From NCBI GenBank assembly GCA_951640195.1, contig OX621175.1, positions 1,600,470 through 1,664,469 of the forward strand: a stretch of DNA of 64,000 nt, given 5' to 3'. A model generated the notes under the pieces. The model worked only from the letters and a program-made list of their open reading frames with translations, searched no databases and was not told where the DNA came from. The position numbers and the translations under genes were made by a program. Shown piece by piece: positions 32,641 to 45,029 of this stretch (the first letter of the stretch is position 1; each line of letters starts with the position of its first letter). The DNA comes from Porpolomopsis calyptriformis. Its lineage: Eukaryota > Basidiomycota > Agaricomycetes > Agaricales > Hygrophoraceae.

Positions 32641-34850
32641 GAACCAAGCCAATCGACGGTGAATGGTAGTATAGCACTATGCAACACCCAGTGGTTGCAT
32701 AGCACTCGGTGTTCGCTGACGGGACATGACCCCAGTCTGAAAACTAAGAGGAAAGAAAACCAAGCCAACCAACAGGTGAATGTAGCATAATGCCACGTTA
32801 CATCTGCTGACTGCATAGCGCATTCGCCATTCGCCATTCATTCGGTGTTCACCTACGGAATGTGAACCTACCCGTGTGAAGTAAATCAACAAGCCAAAAA
32901 ATCGAGTGATGAACGGCGGCATAAGACGTGTTACACCCACTGATTGCATCACGCATTTATTCAGTGTTAGCCAACAGGACATGAACTTACCGCAGTCTGA
33001 AACTAACAGGTCAGTAACACACACTGAGTACATAAGAGTCAGTGTTCGCCGACAGCACGTGAGCGGTCTATAAACTAGGAGGCGAGAAAACCAAGCCAAT
33101 CAACAACTGAACGGTGCAACACCAGCTGAGTGCATAGCGCCGACAGGATATGAACTTACCGAGGTCAGAAACCAAAAAGCCAGACATTCAACCCAATCGA
33201 CGGCCAACGATAGCATGACGCCGCGTCGAACCCACTGATTGCATAACGCAGTTATCAGTGTTCATCGAGAGGAGATGAATGTACACCGGTCTGCGAATCA
33301 AGATGTCAGACAGTGAACGGTGCAACACCGACTGAGTGCATAGCGCATTCGGTGTCCGCCGACAGAATATGAACTTACCGAAGTCAGAAACCAACAAGCC
33401 AGACATTCAACCCAATTGACGATCCAACGATGGCATGACGCCGCGTCGAACCCACTGATTGCATAACGCAGTTATCAGTGTTCATTGAGAGGAGATGAAT
33501 GTACACCGGTCTGCGAATCAAGATGTCAGACAGTGAACGGTGCAACACCGACTGAGTGCATAGCGCATTCAGTGTCCGCCGACAGAATATGAACTTACCC
33601 AGGTCAGAAACCAACAAGCCAGACATTCAACCCAATTGACGAGCAAACAATGGCATGACACCGCGTCGAACCCACTGATTGCATAACGCAGTTATCAGTG
33701 TTCATCGAGAGGAGATGAATGTACACCGGTCGGCAAGCCAATCGACAAGTGAGCGGTGCAACACCCGTTGACTACAGAACGCATTCAGTGTCCGCCGACA
33801 GAATATGAACTCACCGAGGTCAGAAACCAACAAGCCAGACATTCAACCCAATTGACGATCCAACGATGGCATGACGCCGCGTCGAACCCACTGATTGCAT
33901 AACGCAGTTATCAGTGTTTCATTGAGAGGAGATGAATGACACCGGTCTGCGAATCAAGATGTCAGACAGTGAACGGTGCAACACCGACTGAGTGCATAGC
34001 GCATTCAGTGTCCGCCGACAGAATATGAACTTACCGAGGTCAGAAACCAACAAGCCAGACATTCAACCCAATTGACGAGCAAACGATGGCATGACGCCGC
34101 GTAAACCCACTGATTGCATAACGCAGTTATCAGTGTTCATCGAGAGGAAATGAATGTACACCGGTCTGCGAATCAAGATGTCAGACAGTGAGCGGTGCAA
34201 CACCGACTGAGTGCATAGCGCATTCGGTGTCCGCCGACAGAATATGAACTTACCGAAGTCAGAAACCAACAAGCCAGACATTCAACCCAATTGACGATCC
34301 AACGATGGCATGACGCCGCGTCGAACCCACTGATTGCATAACGCAGTTATCAGTGTTCATCGAGAGGAGATGAATGTACACCGGTCGGCAAGCCAATCGA
34401 CAAGTGAGCGATGCAACACCCGTTGACTACAGAACGCATTCAGTGTCCGCCGACAGAATATGAACTCACCGAGGTCAGAAACCAACAAGCCAGACATTCA
34501 ACCCAATTGACGATCCAACGATGGCATGACGCCGCGTCGAACCCACTGATTGCATAACGCAGTTATCAGTGTTTCATTGAGAGGAGATGAATGACACCGG
34601 TCTGCGAATCAAGATGTCAGACAGTGAACGGTGCAACACCGACTGAGTGCATAGCGCATTCAGTGTCCGCCGACAGAATATGAACTTACCGAGGTCAGAA
34701 ACCAACAAGCCAGACATTCAACCCAATTGACGAGCAAACGATGGCATGACGCCGCGTAAACCCACTGATTGCATAACGCAGTTATCAGTGTTCATCGAGA
34801 GGAAATGAATGTACATCGGTCTACAAATCAAGATGTCAGAAACCGACGGG
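32641..34850. repeat. Satellite array, ~218-bp monomers
   Basis: Regular monomers begin with ACAGAATATGAACTTACCG-like sequence near 33141, 33361, 33581, 33798, 34015, 34235, 34451 and 34671, so the period is 216-220 bp. Before 33141 the units are more diverged and irregular. Monomer variants repeat every three units: the 33581-34235 trio is nearly the same as the trio 34235-34850, including the rare TTTCATTGAGAGG and CGTAAACCC variants. This is a higher-order repeat of about 654 bp. Short open frames in it are by-products. Confidence 0.93.
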
Positions 34851-35543
34851 TGAACGAACAGTTGTATAACGCCGCACACTCACCACCTGCATCCCCAACC
34901 CGCTGGCCAATCTGTGTTTCCTGAGGATGGGTAGGCACTGCTTGCGTATTCCCGGGCGCGAGTATTCGCGCAGTGGTTGAACCCAGAGCCAGAGGAGCGC
35001 CTCCTGACTGGACTGTCTGCATCTCGCATTCAGTAAGAATCGGGAGGGCATAAACAGAGTCGAAATTTTTTCGAACTCAGCCGCCGGGACAAAATGCTTT
35101 GTATTATCTTGTTTACGAATCATTCCATTTTCGTAGAGCGTGAAAGGGGCAGTATATCTCCCGCAGCTTCTTGCTGTCAGCCACCACCTCTCCACTGAGC
35201 AGCCTCAGCGGTAACGCGAGAGGGCACTAAATGAGCAGGCCTTAGGGCGTGTCTATCATTTGAGGCAGCCTGCTGCAACCGACCCCCTTATCCGCCGATA
35301 CTCCTACCCCTCTCCACCTCCTAGAGGGGTCAGAGGACTCAAGGTGGTTCACAACGCTGAACTCAAACTCAACCGAGAATCGCGGAGAGATGGATGTAAT
35401 CGCCGATTAGTTTAATGGATCAGAAACACTGATTTAATATTAATCGTGGGGCCATCTTGATTTGAAATTTCAGCGATGGGTATATCTTCTCAACTTTCAA
35501 AGATCGGATACACTTACAGAGTTGCAAAGTTCACATTGAAATC
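34851..35543. other. Region between satellite and membrane-protein gene
   Basis: A minus-strand open frame at 34836-35195 reads YTAPFTLYENGMIRK and similar but has no ATG and overlaps the satellite end. I do not recognise it. It may be the remains of a gene truncated by the satellite. The rest (35200-35543) holds nothing I can name. Confidence 0.35.
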
Positions 35544-37653
35544 ATGGCTACCGCTGATGTTGGCGAGCTCAAAGCAATCGAAAATCAATTTTACGGCCCG
35601 ATTCTCATTGCGGGTTTGTGACTTAACCCATCCGCCTCTCGTCTGGTGCTAATTGTGTGGGGACGAAGAGTACTTCACTTTTGCGTGCGTCTGACCGTTC
35701 CGATTTGAACACACTTTTTGATTGGACACAATATAACAGTCTGTTTGGCATAATATATCTCCAAGTGTATCAGTACTTCTTTTCGACTAGAGGACTGGTT
35801 AAAGATCCCTTCCACATGAAGTTCCTGGTGAGTGATCACCTCGTCATGTCTCCCCTGATAATTGCTCATTTTCAGGTGGGATTTCAATGGAAAGTAATGC
35901 CTTGAGTATGACGGTCGAGCTTACACCCTCCTAGGTGTCTTGAATGCGTGATTACTGCTGCAATCGCCCATGTGGGCTACACCTTTCTCGTTACAAACTT
36001 TGGAGACCCTGCGGCCCTTGCTACGCCATTCTGGTATGATCTACGCCCTCAGCATTCACAATTCTCCGTAACTCCGATTGATGATTCGATAGGAGTTTCG
36101 ATGTAGGTGATAGTCTGCTTCATTATTATTTTATTTTATTACTTTGCACTTTAAATCGATGGTCCCACAGGTGATATATGCTGTGAGGGTGGGTACTTCC
36201 GTGATCCTGGCCATGCCGTTGATATTTACTTGAATGGGATTAATGGGTAGGAACTTCAGATGTTTTGCACACGATGGTGCGCAATACATGGTTGAAAATG
36301 TCCTCGTTACTCACTTTGCGATGGCAGCATGTTCTTGCGTCGACTGTTCATCAGCAAGTGGGCCTCTATAAGCCCACCTACTCCTTCCGCTGATGTTAAA
36401 ATGATAGTGAGCAAAGGGAGCATAGTTTTAACAGCGTGGATTGTAAATTCACCAGTTCTTCTCATCGAGACGTTGCTCATGCCTGTTTAGGTAGCCTGGT
36501 CGTTAGCCGAGTTCGGTGAGACGTTAGGGTTAACAAGAGCCACGACACCTAACGAGCAGGTTTCTTTGCAGCGATCGGGACAAGTACGTTCCACTCTCAA
36601 ATTGATATGATAGGAATCTAATAGGAGTGGCAGCCATCACTGTGCAGCTGTTTGTTTCGGAAAATGTTCTTGATGGATCCATGTCGTGATGATTAATTTC
36701 CATCTAGCTTTGGTTTCCGGACCCTTGTGTCGTACCCCAAAGTAAGCAGCAGGTCTAGGACGATTCCAAGATGACCGCTGTGCGCCCTTCTAACTTATTA
36801 ATAAATTCACCTTCTTCTCCAGGAGTTTTATAACCTTGCGATTGCGGGTCAAACTTCCTTGTTGGTGGCAGACATAAGCCTCGCTATTGCGCTGTGCTAC
36901 TATCTGTACAAATCAAGAACTGGGTTTAGGCGGTGCGCTGCGCCGATTTTATTGTTCGAGCGTTACGCACCTGATAATCTACCTTCAGGATGGACACAAT
37001 CCTTCGGGTTTTGATGGTTTACACCGTGAATACCAGTACGCAGAGCTAATGTACATGATTTCTGCCAGTGGTTCACTGTTGCTTATTGCAGCTGTACTCG
37101 TCTGGTAAGAAGTTTCTGATCAGATCAGTTCTGATTTGATGAACCAAGCGGTTTAAAATATAGCATTGCTTCGCTGATCTCGTTCGCATTTGTAGGGAGA
37201 TTTCTCTGCTCGATTGTGTTAAATGATTAATACCTTCGACAGTTCCAACACGCTAACAACTTCGATTGCTGGCCTGGCCTTGTTGCTCAAAACAAACGTG
37301 CGTATGCTTTATATCTTGCGAGATTGTCTGCGAAAAATGGATCCCATAGTGTACTTCATTTCCTTAATGGCGGGGTGAGTTAAGCGATAATAGATTTGGA
37401 CCCAAAGCTCATCTCCTTCCACCAAGTATAATGGCACGAGAAGATTTCCGTGACCAGCAAAACCTTGAACCGCAGGTGTCGATCTGTCTACCACTCACGA
37501 TAACTTCAACCACCTGCAGTTCGCCGATCGTAACGATGGACAGGGTTAGCTATCACTCATTTGTTGATATCCTTTTACTTTTGTTAACTTTTCCAGCCGA
37601 ACACCCAGATGATGGCTGACGCCGTTAAAAGGGATATCGATATCGAAAATTAG
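35544..37653 (+). CDS. DUF6534-type integral membrane protein
   Basis: ATG at 35544 (MATADVGELKAIENQFYGP). The gene is cut into about ten tiny exons, so junctions are approximate. Recognisable pieces in order: LFGIIYLQVYQYFF, LECVITAAIAHVGYTFLV with NFGDPAAL, an FFA/MFLRR piece, VAWSLAEFGETLGL, TSLLVADISLAIALCYYL followed by YKSRTGF, MDTILRVLMVYTVNT, TLNRR and NFNHLQFADRNDGQ. The last exon ends QMMADAVKRDIDIEN at TAG 37651-37653. This order is that of the seven-helix DUF6534 proteins abundant in Agaricomycetes, whose function is unknown. At least one junction (exon 1 to 2) does not splice cleanly in my reading, so a damaged copy is possible. Confidence 0.65.
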
Positions 37654-37677
37654 TTGTTATGTATCAGTGTCGGGTGG

Positions 37678-37710
37678 TTGAAGAAGAAGAAGAAGAAGAA
37701 GAAGAAGATG
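37678..37710 (+). repeat. GAA microsatellite
   Basis: An uninterrupted run of GAA triplets lies just after the membrane-protein gene, within intergenic DNA. Nothing else is recognisable between 37654 and 37978. Confidence 0.9.
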
Positions 37711-37978
37711 TTGAAGTGTATGATGATGTCGAGAAGTAACAGAGAATATCCACTGCTTTGCTTTTCAAATTGTGAAACGACCCTAGGAGATTTGGCAGCT
37801 GCAAGCTTCCCGCTGGCGAAGAGGGGTCAACAAGTGGCTGATTTCAGCTTCTGCAGCAGGATCTTTCGCCCACATCAGCCATGGATGTGTGCAACAATAT
37901 TGACCTGTCTTGGGAAGTGGTTATGGGGGAAATATATTACAAATTGGCGATTATAGGTCGCTGTATTAGAAAACGAAC

Positions 37979-38577
37979 CTAGAAGGGAAGGCCTAAGGGG
38001 ACACGCAAAACGTCCTCGGGCAAGCTCCAAAACTTCATCTTGCTTGGGTCCAGGATATTGCCCGTGTTGGCAATGAACCTGTCCCGGATGTCGAGATCTA
38101 TTGGCATCTCCTTGAAGCGAAGGTTCGGGTTGTTGATGTCATTGGTACGCCTTGTGATGAAGGCATGGACATGATTTCCACCCTGATCATACCAGTCTGC
38201 ATTGGGAATTGAATGTGAGCATGTGGGAGAGGTGGAGGAAAATGTGAGGGACATTGGGGCCATGGAAGCAACGTTTTTAAATCTCCACGTCGTGGCTTTA
38301 GGGCTCGCCAGCTCATGAAATTCATCCAGGCTTCGGTAACAGTTAACTGGGGTTCTCCAGGGGCAGGGCCCAAGCCTTGGGCATTGAGGAAACGGACAAG
38401 TTCATCCTGGTCAATTGTGTATCCTGCGAAAATTCTGACCATGCTTTGTCCAAATAGATGTAAGATGTGAGATTGAGATGAAATACTATGCTTTCCAGTG
38501 TACAAACCTCGGTAGTGAGTATTGCTGGGGTGTGTAGGTGGGTGGAGGTCGTTGGGAAAGAGGAAGTAGCCTAACAT
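37979..38577 (-). CDS. Hypothetical protein, three exons
   Basis: The likely start is ATG at 38575-38577 (MLGYFLFPNDLHPP); a CAG just before it leaves an upstream exon possible. A GT at about 38507 and AG at about 38444 join to SMVRIFAGYTIDQDELVRF. A second intron separates PRRGDLKT from DWYDQGGNHVHAF, ending VLRVPLGLPF at the stop 37979. The product is about 160 residues with no signal peptide or membrane segment seen. I do not recognise the family. It is head-to-head with the gene at 38697 across about 120 bp. Confidence 0.5.
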
Positions 38578-38696
38578 CTGCAAATAAACGAGATCAGCTT
38601 TATTTGGGCTGACGGGGACAGACGGTAACGGTAGGTAGTATTCTGTCTTCTTCCTCTTGTTCTGCTGCTACTTCAAAGGATGATTGTTGTCTACAG

Positions 38697-39426
38697 ATGG
38701 TTGATTTCGACCCAGAGGATAGCAGGATTCCACAGAAACTTCGAAATAGAATCGCAAGCTGGGCCACAAAGGTGCCTAGGCTGCAGCGCTCACAGTATGG
38801 GCCGATAGACAAGTACTTGAACCTCAAGTTCCCAGATGAGATGGTGAAGCCCCAGGGGCTGATTCGGCAGATAATGTCAGAAGAGGAGGTGGAGATGGTG
38901 GTGGGGATGGAGGGCTTGGTAGAGGAGGATGGGCTGTTGGATGTCGGTAACACGAGTATGATGAGTGTTGATTCGACAGGTATGTTGGCTCAGAAGATGT
39001 GGATGGCTCTGATTAAAGAGCTCTGCAGGACAATATGTCTCGAAACGGGAGCAAAAACGGTACCCGGATTTTATCGTGACAAGCTATTACAACGATGAGG
39101 AGAAATACGACAAGGTTCGGCTGATTATTGAAATCGGCTCGGTTTACAAGCGAGAAGGAGAATCATCGGAGAAGGCGAAAGACGAAATTCAAAAGCAATT
39201 ACACGATTACATGGTGATTCTCGGGGAAGAGGGTGCGCGATGGGCAAAAAGTGTGCTTGGTGTGGCGATACTGGGAACCGAGGTTTGTTTTAGTCGGCCA
39301 CGGAGGCAGGGTGGGTCGATCGCGTTTACGAAACCTTCGAAGTGGTATAGTTTGTATGACGGGATGTTTGTGAAGGAGATCAACAAGGTAGCGATGATGT
39401 GCAAAGAGGACGGGGGTGAGGATTAG
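38697..39426 (+). CDS. Hypothetical protein, possible degenerate PD-(D/E)XK fold
   Basis: ATG at 38697; the preceding TCTACAG could be a splice acceptor, so an earlier exon is possible. Exon 1 (38697-38979) and exon 2 (39029-39426) join in frame through a 49-bp intron, giving about 226 residues. Exon 2 has YPDFIVTSYY, then VRLIIEIGS. PD..(x)..IEI resembles the core of PD-(D/E)XK nucleases, but the expected Lys after the Glu is not there (IEIGS), so activity is doubtful. The resemblance is short and could be chance. Confidence 0.5.
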
Positions 39427-40799
39427 GTGTATGTATACGGAGATGGTGTATTTGTACAGCGATGTAAATGTAGGATGTAGGATTTGGATTTGGATTTGGA
39501 TATGGGTAGCGCAAGACAATGAACAGGCGAAGGGGTCGAGCCAACTAAATTATCAGGTTATTGGGAGGGTGTTACTGCGTTTGTTTGCGCTAAGGGCCTC
39601 AACGACCCCTGGATCCATCATCTGTGATTTTGGATTTTGGTCTAGAACGTTGTCTTTCTCCACACATCCCGCATTATGCCCAGCCCCAGATCCAGTATAT
39701 CCCGATCCCTCCCCATCTGTTTCTGCCCAGTCCAATGCTATCAGGATGAAACCTGCTATCAATATTGGTTCACCAGGCCAACATCTGGCACGACATCCTC
39801 GGATGCCTCCCAATACGGACTACAACTTGGGAATCTGTGTTAAGGAAGACTCGAGGTCTCTGCCCGAGAATTCAGATTCCGGTCATGCAAATCTCTTGAA
39901 GGGAGAGAAAGCACATACTCATAGGAAACTCCGTGAGAAAGAGGACAAGAATGATCTGGAACCTATGCAATCCACAGCTTTGCGAGTGCCTGTGGCCACT
40001 GAGCCCACCAATAGGGTTTTAAATGACCATTCAGCTTACAAGGGTCATGGAAGGTACGCTCAGCAAGTTTCCAAGTGCGTCTTGTCTCTTGTGTTGTTCT
40101 TTGACCAGCATTCAACATAAACTATGTCGTACCAAAACCACGATAAACACCCTTTACACTATAGATCCTGCTCACAACGAAGGGTGTGACTTTGCGTACG
40201 AGGAAGTTGTGAGAGGGAAGGAAGACCGACAGAAAATGGATGCGGGAGATTGCAAGAGCTGCCGTGACGTGGGTGCTTCCGCCTTACCATTTCATTGCAG
40301 CTGTTGAATTAATCGATCTGAAGTATTACGAAGCCATTGGGACCCTTCCAGATAGATTACAGCCTCCACTTTGACGCTCGCGCTCGCCGTCACCTGTATG
40401 ACGGTGTCAGCATCGCGGCCTCGCTGCCATTGCTCTAATGGACGTAGATACAAATACGGAGTTTGATGAGGGACGCCAGCGGGCACATAGATGCAGATGG
40501 TGCGCGCACGACACTAGGGTATTGGAATATTGGATTCTTGAATACGCAAGAGGTGTCGGAGATCAACGAAAAAGCGAAAGAGATGCACAGGGTGAAAATG
40601 GTGAAGGTAAAAGGGGAGGTTGTGAGAGGGGCTACACATTTTAGAATAGATATTGTTGACACAGCTCATTCACCGACTTGCCTCCATTGTCATTCCTTCA
40701 ATGGGACCGAAGTCGATCTCAACCTCAATACCTCTCCCCTACCGCATCTGGTCAATCTTCATCTTTTGGAGTACCATTGGCCGGGGGTGATTCATCTAC
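39427..40799. other. Low-content region
   Basis: This opens with a GGATTTGGATTT-type microsatellite at 39478-39508. A plus-strand open stretch (39416-40120) is Ser/Pro/His-rich with no known motif, and another (40463 onward) runs into the TPR relic. Neither has convincing start or splice context. I regard them as possible remains of one degraded gene. Confidence 0.35.
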
Positions 40800-41245
40800 T
40801 GGTTATCATGCTAACTGGCTGTGAGAAACATCTGGGTGCTGACCCCTCCGCGCTTACGCTGGTAATCAATCTTGCATTTATTTACGAGTCGCAAGGACAA
40901 TATGACAAGGCTGAGACCCTTTACAAGCGGGCGTTAGCTGCCTCCGAGGAACACCTGGGTGCCGACCACCCATCCACGCTTGCGTTGGTGAACAACTCAT
41001 AGCGACAATATGACAAGGCTAAGACCCTCCACAGGCAGGCATTAGTTGGTTCCAAGCGTTATCTGGATGCTGACCACCCAGACACACTTACATCGCTATC
41101 GCTGAACAACCTCGCATTTGTTTGCAATTCACAAGAACCACACGACAGGGCTAAGGCACTCTTCAAGTGGGCACCAGCTGGCTGCGAGGAACATCTTGGC
41201 GTCAATCACCCATCCAAGTTTATGTGGCTGGCTATTTGCTGCTGA
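40800..41245 (+). pseudogene. Kinesin-light-chain-type TPR fragment
   Basis: This encodes about three and a half 42-residue tetratricopeptide repeats: LGADPSALTLVINLAF, then GQYDKAETLYKRALAASEEHLGADHPSTL, then YDKAKTLHRQAL and DRAKALFKWAPAGCEEHLG. A stop (TAG at about 41000) and a deletion between the first two repeats break the frame. Such repeats form the C-terminal half of fungal NB-ARC/TPR (NLR-like) proteins. No NB-ARC part was found nearby. Confidence 0.8.
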
Positions 41246-41380
41246 ATTCATGAAACTCATCCGTGAGCGGTGATCCGGTAGCATGTGGGATTACTCTGTA
41301 GCTACAGCAGAAAGACAAAGGGCACACACCAAAAGGAATGTACAAAAGAAAGGGTCCGGTCGATCCTTTGTTTATACGGC

Positions 41381-42513
41381 TTAATAACTAGGCGAAAGGC
41401 CCCGTTCCTCCTCCACCCACCAGCTTTCGAGTATGGCCATCTGTCCCCAGTAGACCCATTTGGCGGTAATGCCCATTCCCTCATGCAGAGTGGCTGCTAC
41501 GCACGACTCCAGGAGCATTGTGATTTCGTCGCTGGTGTCTGTTGTAGACGCACCTGTGGCACTGTCCTTCGAGAGAGTGGGGTAGAACCAGGTATCTTGC
41601 CGGTCCCTGCAGAGGTCAAGTGCCACTTTGCTGAAGGAGCCGCCAAACAATGCACTGGGAAGATCTTGTCCATCATGTCGCTGGTTGAAGTCAGAGATGT
41701 CGAGCGGAGTGATTGATTTGACCAGCATAAAGGATCCCCCAGAGGTGGATGACGTCAAGCGTTTGTGGAATAAATGGTCCGCTTGACACAGAATGCCCCC
41801 CCCCGTCATAATCGCTCCAACCAAAGCGGGAGCTTCTACAGCAATGTTGGCAATGTAATATGCACGATTAAGGCTGGATTCGCGGGGTGTTTTATGGAGC
41901 ACGCGGTGTTTTAGAAGGAACCGGAGGAACAACCACACTAGGCGCAGGAGCACGTCGCACTCGCGTCCGCTGCCGTAGAGAACATAGTTAGTAGAAATAA
42001 GAAGTTAGTATAAACCATGCTTGCCAATTAACTCTCGCACAAGCAATCAAGAATATTTTGACGTTTGTTTCTAGATCGGCTAGAAAGGAATCGTTTTTCT
42101 GTGCCATAATCTGTGACCCTTCAGCCTCAGGTAGCTGCACCGATTCCCCAATGAAATGGAGAAACTATGGCGCACATGAACAATGAAGATCAGCACAGTA
42201 AGACAAGACAAAGAGCAAAACAAACCTGATCCCACAGAGGTGATGCATTTTTCACAGGGAGGCGGAGGCAGGTCGAATGGGCAAAGAATTGTACGCTTGC
42301 ATCTGTCACCCGCAAGCGGACAGGTTTAGTGCGGCTGCTGAAGTACAGATCAACGGACAGACACTTGGAGCGAGGAATAAAGACATACATGTTAGGGCGA
42401 ACTCTCATTTGATAGGCGTGAGTCTCCCAGACTTGCCACCAAAGCTGCCCAACAATATCAATATCCCCATTGTAACATCTCGTTCGTCCTGGAACATCAT
42501 GTTGTGCGGACAT
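41381..42513 (-). CDS. Hypothetical protein, three exons
   Basis: The start is ATG at 42511-42513 (MSAQHDVPGRTR). Exon 1 ends at GTTTGTTTTG near 42225; exon 2 (FLHFIGESVQLPEAEG to IFLIACA) is short; exon 3 resumes at about 41980 (GRECDVLLRLVWLFLRFLLKHR) and stops at 41381. The product is about 330 residues. One hydrophobic, basic-flanked segment (LVWLFLRFLL) may be a membrane anchor. I do not recognise the family. The C-terminal exon has a clean long frame, and the splice junctions keep phase. It converges on the TPR relic. Confidence 0.5.
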
Positions 42514-43033
42514 GTTGCAAAGTACTTTCTGGTTGAAAGAGTGTGTAAGAGGAGTTTTATAGTTGCGGGATAAAACAACTGACGGTCACCTTTGATTTTT
42601 TGTTGAGTAAGTGACGGGGAAGAGAAAGTTCTAAATCGCAATGCTCAGACGGTAGCCTTGGTTTTATAGTCACTCGCCGTGCCAAAGCCACCATCCGAAC
42701 GCTTAAATTAGTAACGATGCCACATCACATGTTGGATCTTTCTGTGGACGTTCTGTGGACGTTGGTACATTTTCGGCTCCGAGCCTTCGCCGTATGGTAT
42801 TTTCTGCATATTGGTCTGTCCTTTTCATGCCCAGGAACTGCCGCTATCTCTCTTTGAAAGTTGCAGCCTAAGTAGGTGAACATATTTTAAGGGTGGAGCA
42901 GTGCAGGTCGAAGCAGCGTTGATGATCGTTGGATTCTCTTCTTTCGATCTTGCTCTGTGACTCTGTGGCGGTGACGTCAAAGCGTGAGCAATTCAAACAG
43001 CTACAACAGTCATCTCCTTAACTAGCGACGCCC

Positions 43034-44744
43034 ATGACAAACGTCACTGACCGGGAACAAGCTCAGCTTGATAAATCTCTGCCTACCCCGTGGTACAATA
43101 CAAGTGTCGAACAGCTGGAAGATGAGAAAACCGCCGCCGATCTTCTAGCCGTTGTCGTTCTTAATGCGCGCAATATCTATGCTGCGCACGATCAACCGTT
43201 GGATCAGACATACTTGGATACTTCGGCTTGCAAGAACCTCCTTGCGGACAACCCAGAGCTTCTCATAATGCTCAAAGAAGCCCATTTAATGAAGAAATAC
43301 CAGAAAATCCGTAACCACCGTATGCACCAACCCTGTTACCGCGACCTGTGTTGACTCCATATCTCTTGCAGATTTGCTCAAAAAGATGACAACCCCGACT
43401 AATGCGCAATTTCTACCCGATGATCTGCCTGAGGCACCGTCGTCGCCCGAAAGGTCACCAATAACCAAACAGCGGATTGTTGGATTTCTGGAGGAGATTG
43501 AGTCAGAATTGCGGGAGTACCTTTTAGGGCAGCGTAAGCTACCCCTGTGGACCCCCGACGACTCATTCGATTGGTCCCGGGATCTTCATTTCAAAGATCT
43601 AGCGATCCCCTCGATCGACGGTTCGCCGAGCTTACTGCTGCATGATCTTGGTAGATGGTCTAGTGGCAAGCATGAAATTTCAGGCCGAATTGACAGAATG
43701 TTCAGGAAGAATAGAAACATGTCAGTCAAGACTCCTTTCGATGTATTATAATTGACAGCATTTTCAAGCCTACTCTGCAATACTTCAGGCTTGGGCAAGA
43801 CAAGGTTGATTCTTGAAGGTCTATCTCATCGTTGGGGCCTTTACTTCACATGCGTTGCCGATCAGTCCACCATTGGTTCTAAGGACGTGACAAATATCAT
43901 CTCTGACACTCTTGAACACACCAGCGGCTTTCACTCACCGCTACCTTTCTTTCTCGGTGGTGATTCTAAAAGATTTCGCGACGCACGCGATCACAATGAA
44001 GTCGTGGCCAAACGCCGGTTCGAACAGGTCCTACTGAGCCGTTTGCTAATCATGGAGAGGTTCCTCGCACTGGCCTATGAAATAGACTCAACATTAACGC
44101 AGAATCATCAACGTCTCTGGCTACTGTTACAAGTGACTCCCACCGCCATATGTTCACGGGATATTTTTCACGAATTTGCGGCAGTCGGTTTGAGGCGGGC
44201 TCCCAACGAGGTTCTGGGGATGATCCAGACTGTCTTTAGCCGCATCATGGCACTAATATCCGAGTCGGCATCATCCGAGGGGTTTTTTTGTGCTATAGAT
44301 GAAGAAGCCCAGTTCGCTGCCACTCGACATATGGGTGCGTTTGTATCTAAAGATAAGTATGAAGAAGAGAATTCTCGTGAAGATGGCGATGGCGAAACTA
44401 ATCAATCTTCGCGGACTCCCAAGAAACGCCCAGTCCTGCGAGAGGTCGTGCGGGTGTGGCATGAGGTGCTTCCTCAGGCTACGTTTATTGTTTCAGGGAC
44501 AGGAATGTCAATCAAGGTTGTCAACGAATCGTTGTCATCGGGTATCCTCAAGGAGCACAGGTCCTTTGAATTATTTACCGACACGGGATCTTTCGATACC
44601 CGTCAGGCTCAGGAAGAGTACGTGCGAAGGTATTTGCCTTTAGATTCCTGGGAAAACGATACTCGTGAAGAGTTTCTTAGTCGGATCTGGCATTGGCTGC
44701 AAGGAAGGTGCTTGCACTTCAGGGACCCATTATCAACAAAATGA
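43034..44744 (+). CDS. Crinkler-type P-loop NTPase protein, C-terminally truncated
   Basis: ATG at 43034. Three exons: one to about 43311 (ends KKYQKI), one from 43373 (LLKKMTTPTN) to the GTCAGT near 43719, and one from about 43767 to the stop 44744. The second intron is 48 bp and removes an in-frame TAA, giving NILLCNTSGLGKTRLILEGL across the junction. GLGKTR is the Walker A motif, and the following WGLYFTC is typical of NTPase domains in fungal Crinkler-like proteins. A Walker B-like FCAIDEE lies in exon 3. The protein ends at WHWLQGRCLHFRDP, where family members usually go on with an arginine-rich helical region. The minisatellite starts about 300 bp later. Role unknown. Confidence 0.65.
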
Positions 44745-45029
44745 CCAAAATGCTGGCACAAAATTAATTCAAAATTCTTTGGGGGATCGTTAGGGCATCC
44801 CAATACAATCAGTTTAAGCCATAAATTAAAAAAATCGGCGGTCCCATTCTTGAGATATATGTAAAATACTCCATTTATACCATTATGCAGCCCAGCTATT
44901 GTATTGCACTCTATAAATCACAATTTCATGTCCATTCGATAGGCACAGTGAACTAATGGTGGGCCCACAGAAAATTCCGATTTTTAGAGCATTTGGTATG
45001 TTGTGGTGGAAGATAGTAAGGTTTTAGGA

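Noticed and set aside
33188..34281. Repeated ~72-80-residue minus-strand open frames
   Set aside because: They lie inside satellite monomers and repeat only because the monomer does.
34836..35195. Minus-strand open frame of 119 residues
   Set aside because: It has no ATG, it overlaps the satellite edge and it matches no family I know; kept only as a note in the intergenic entry.
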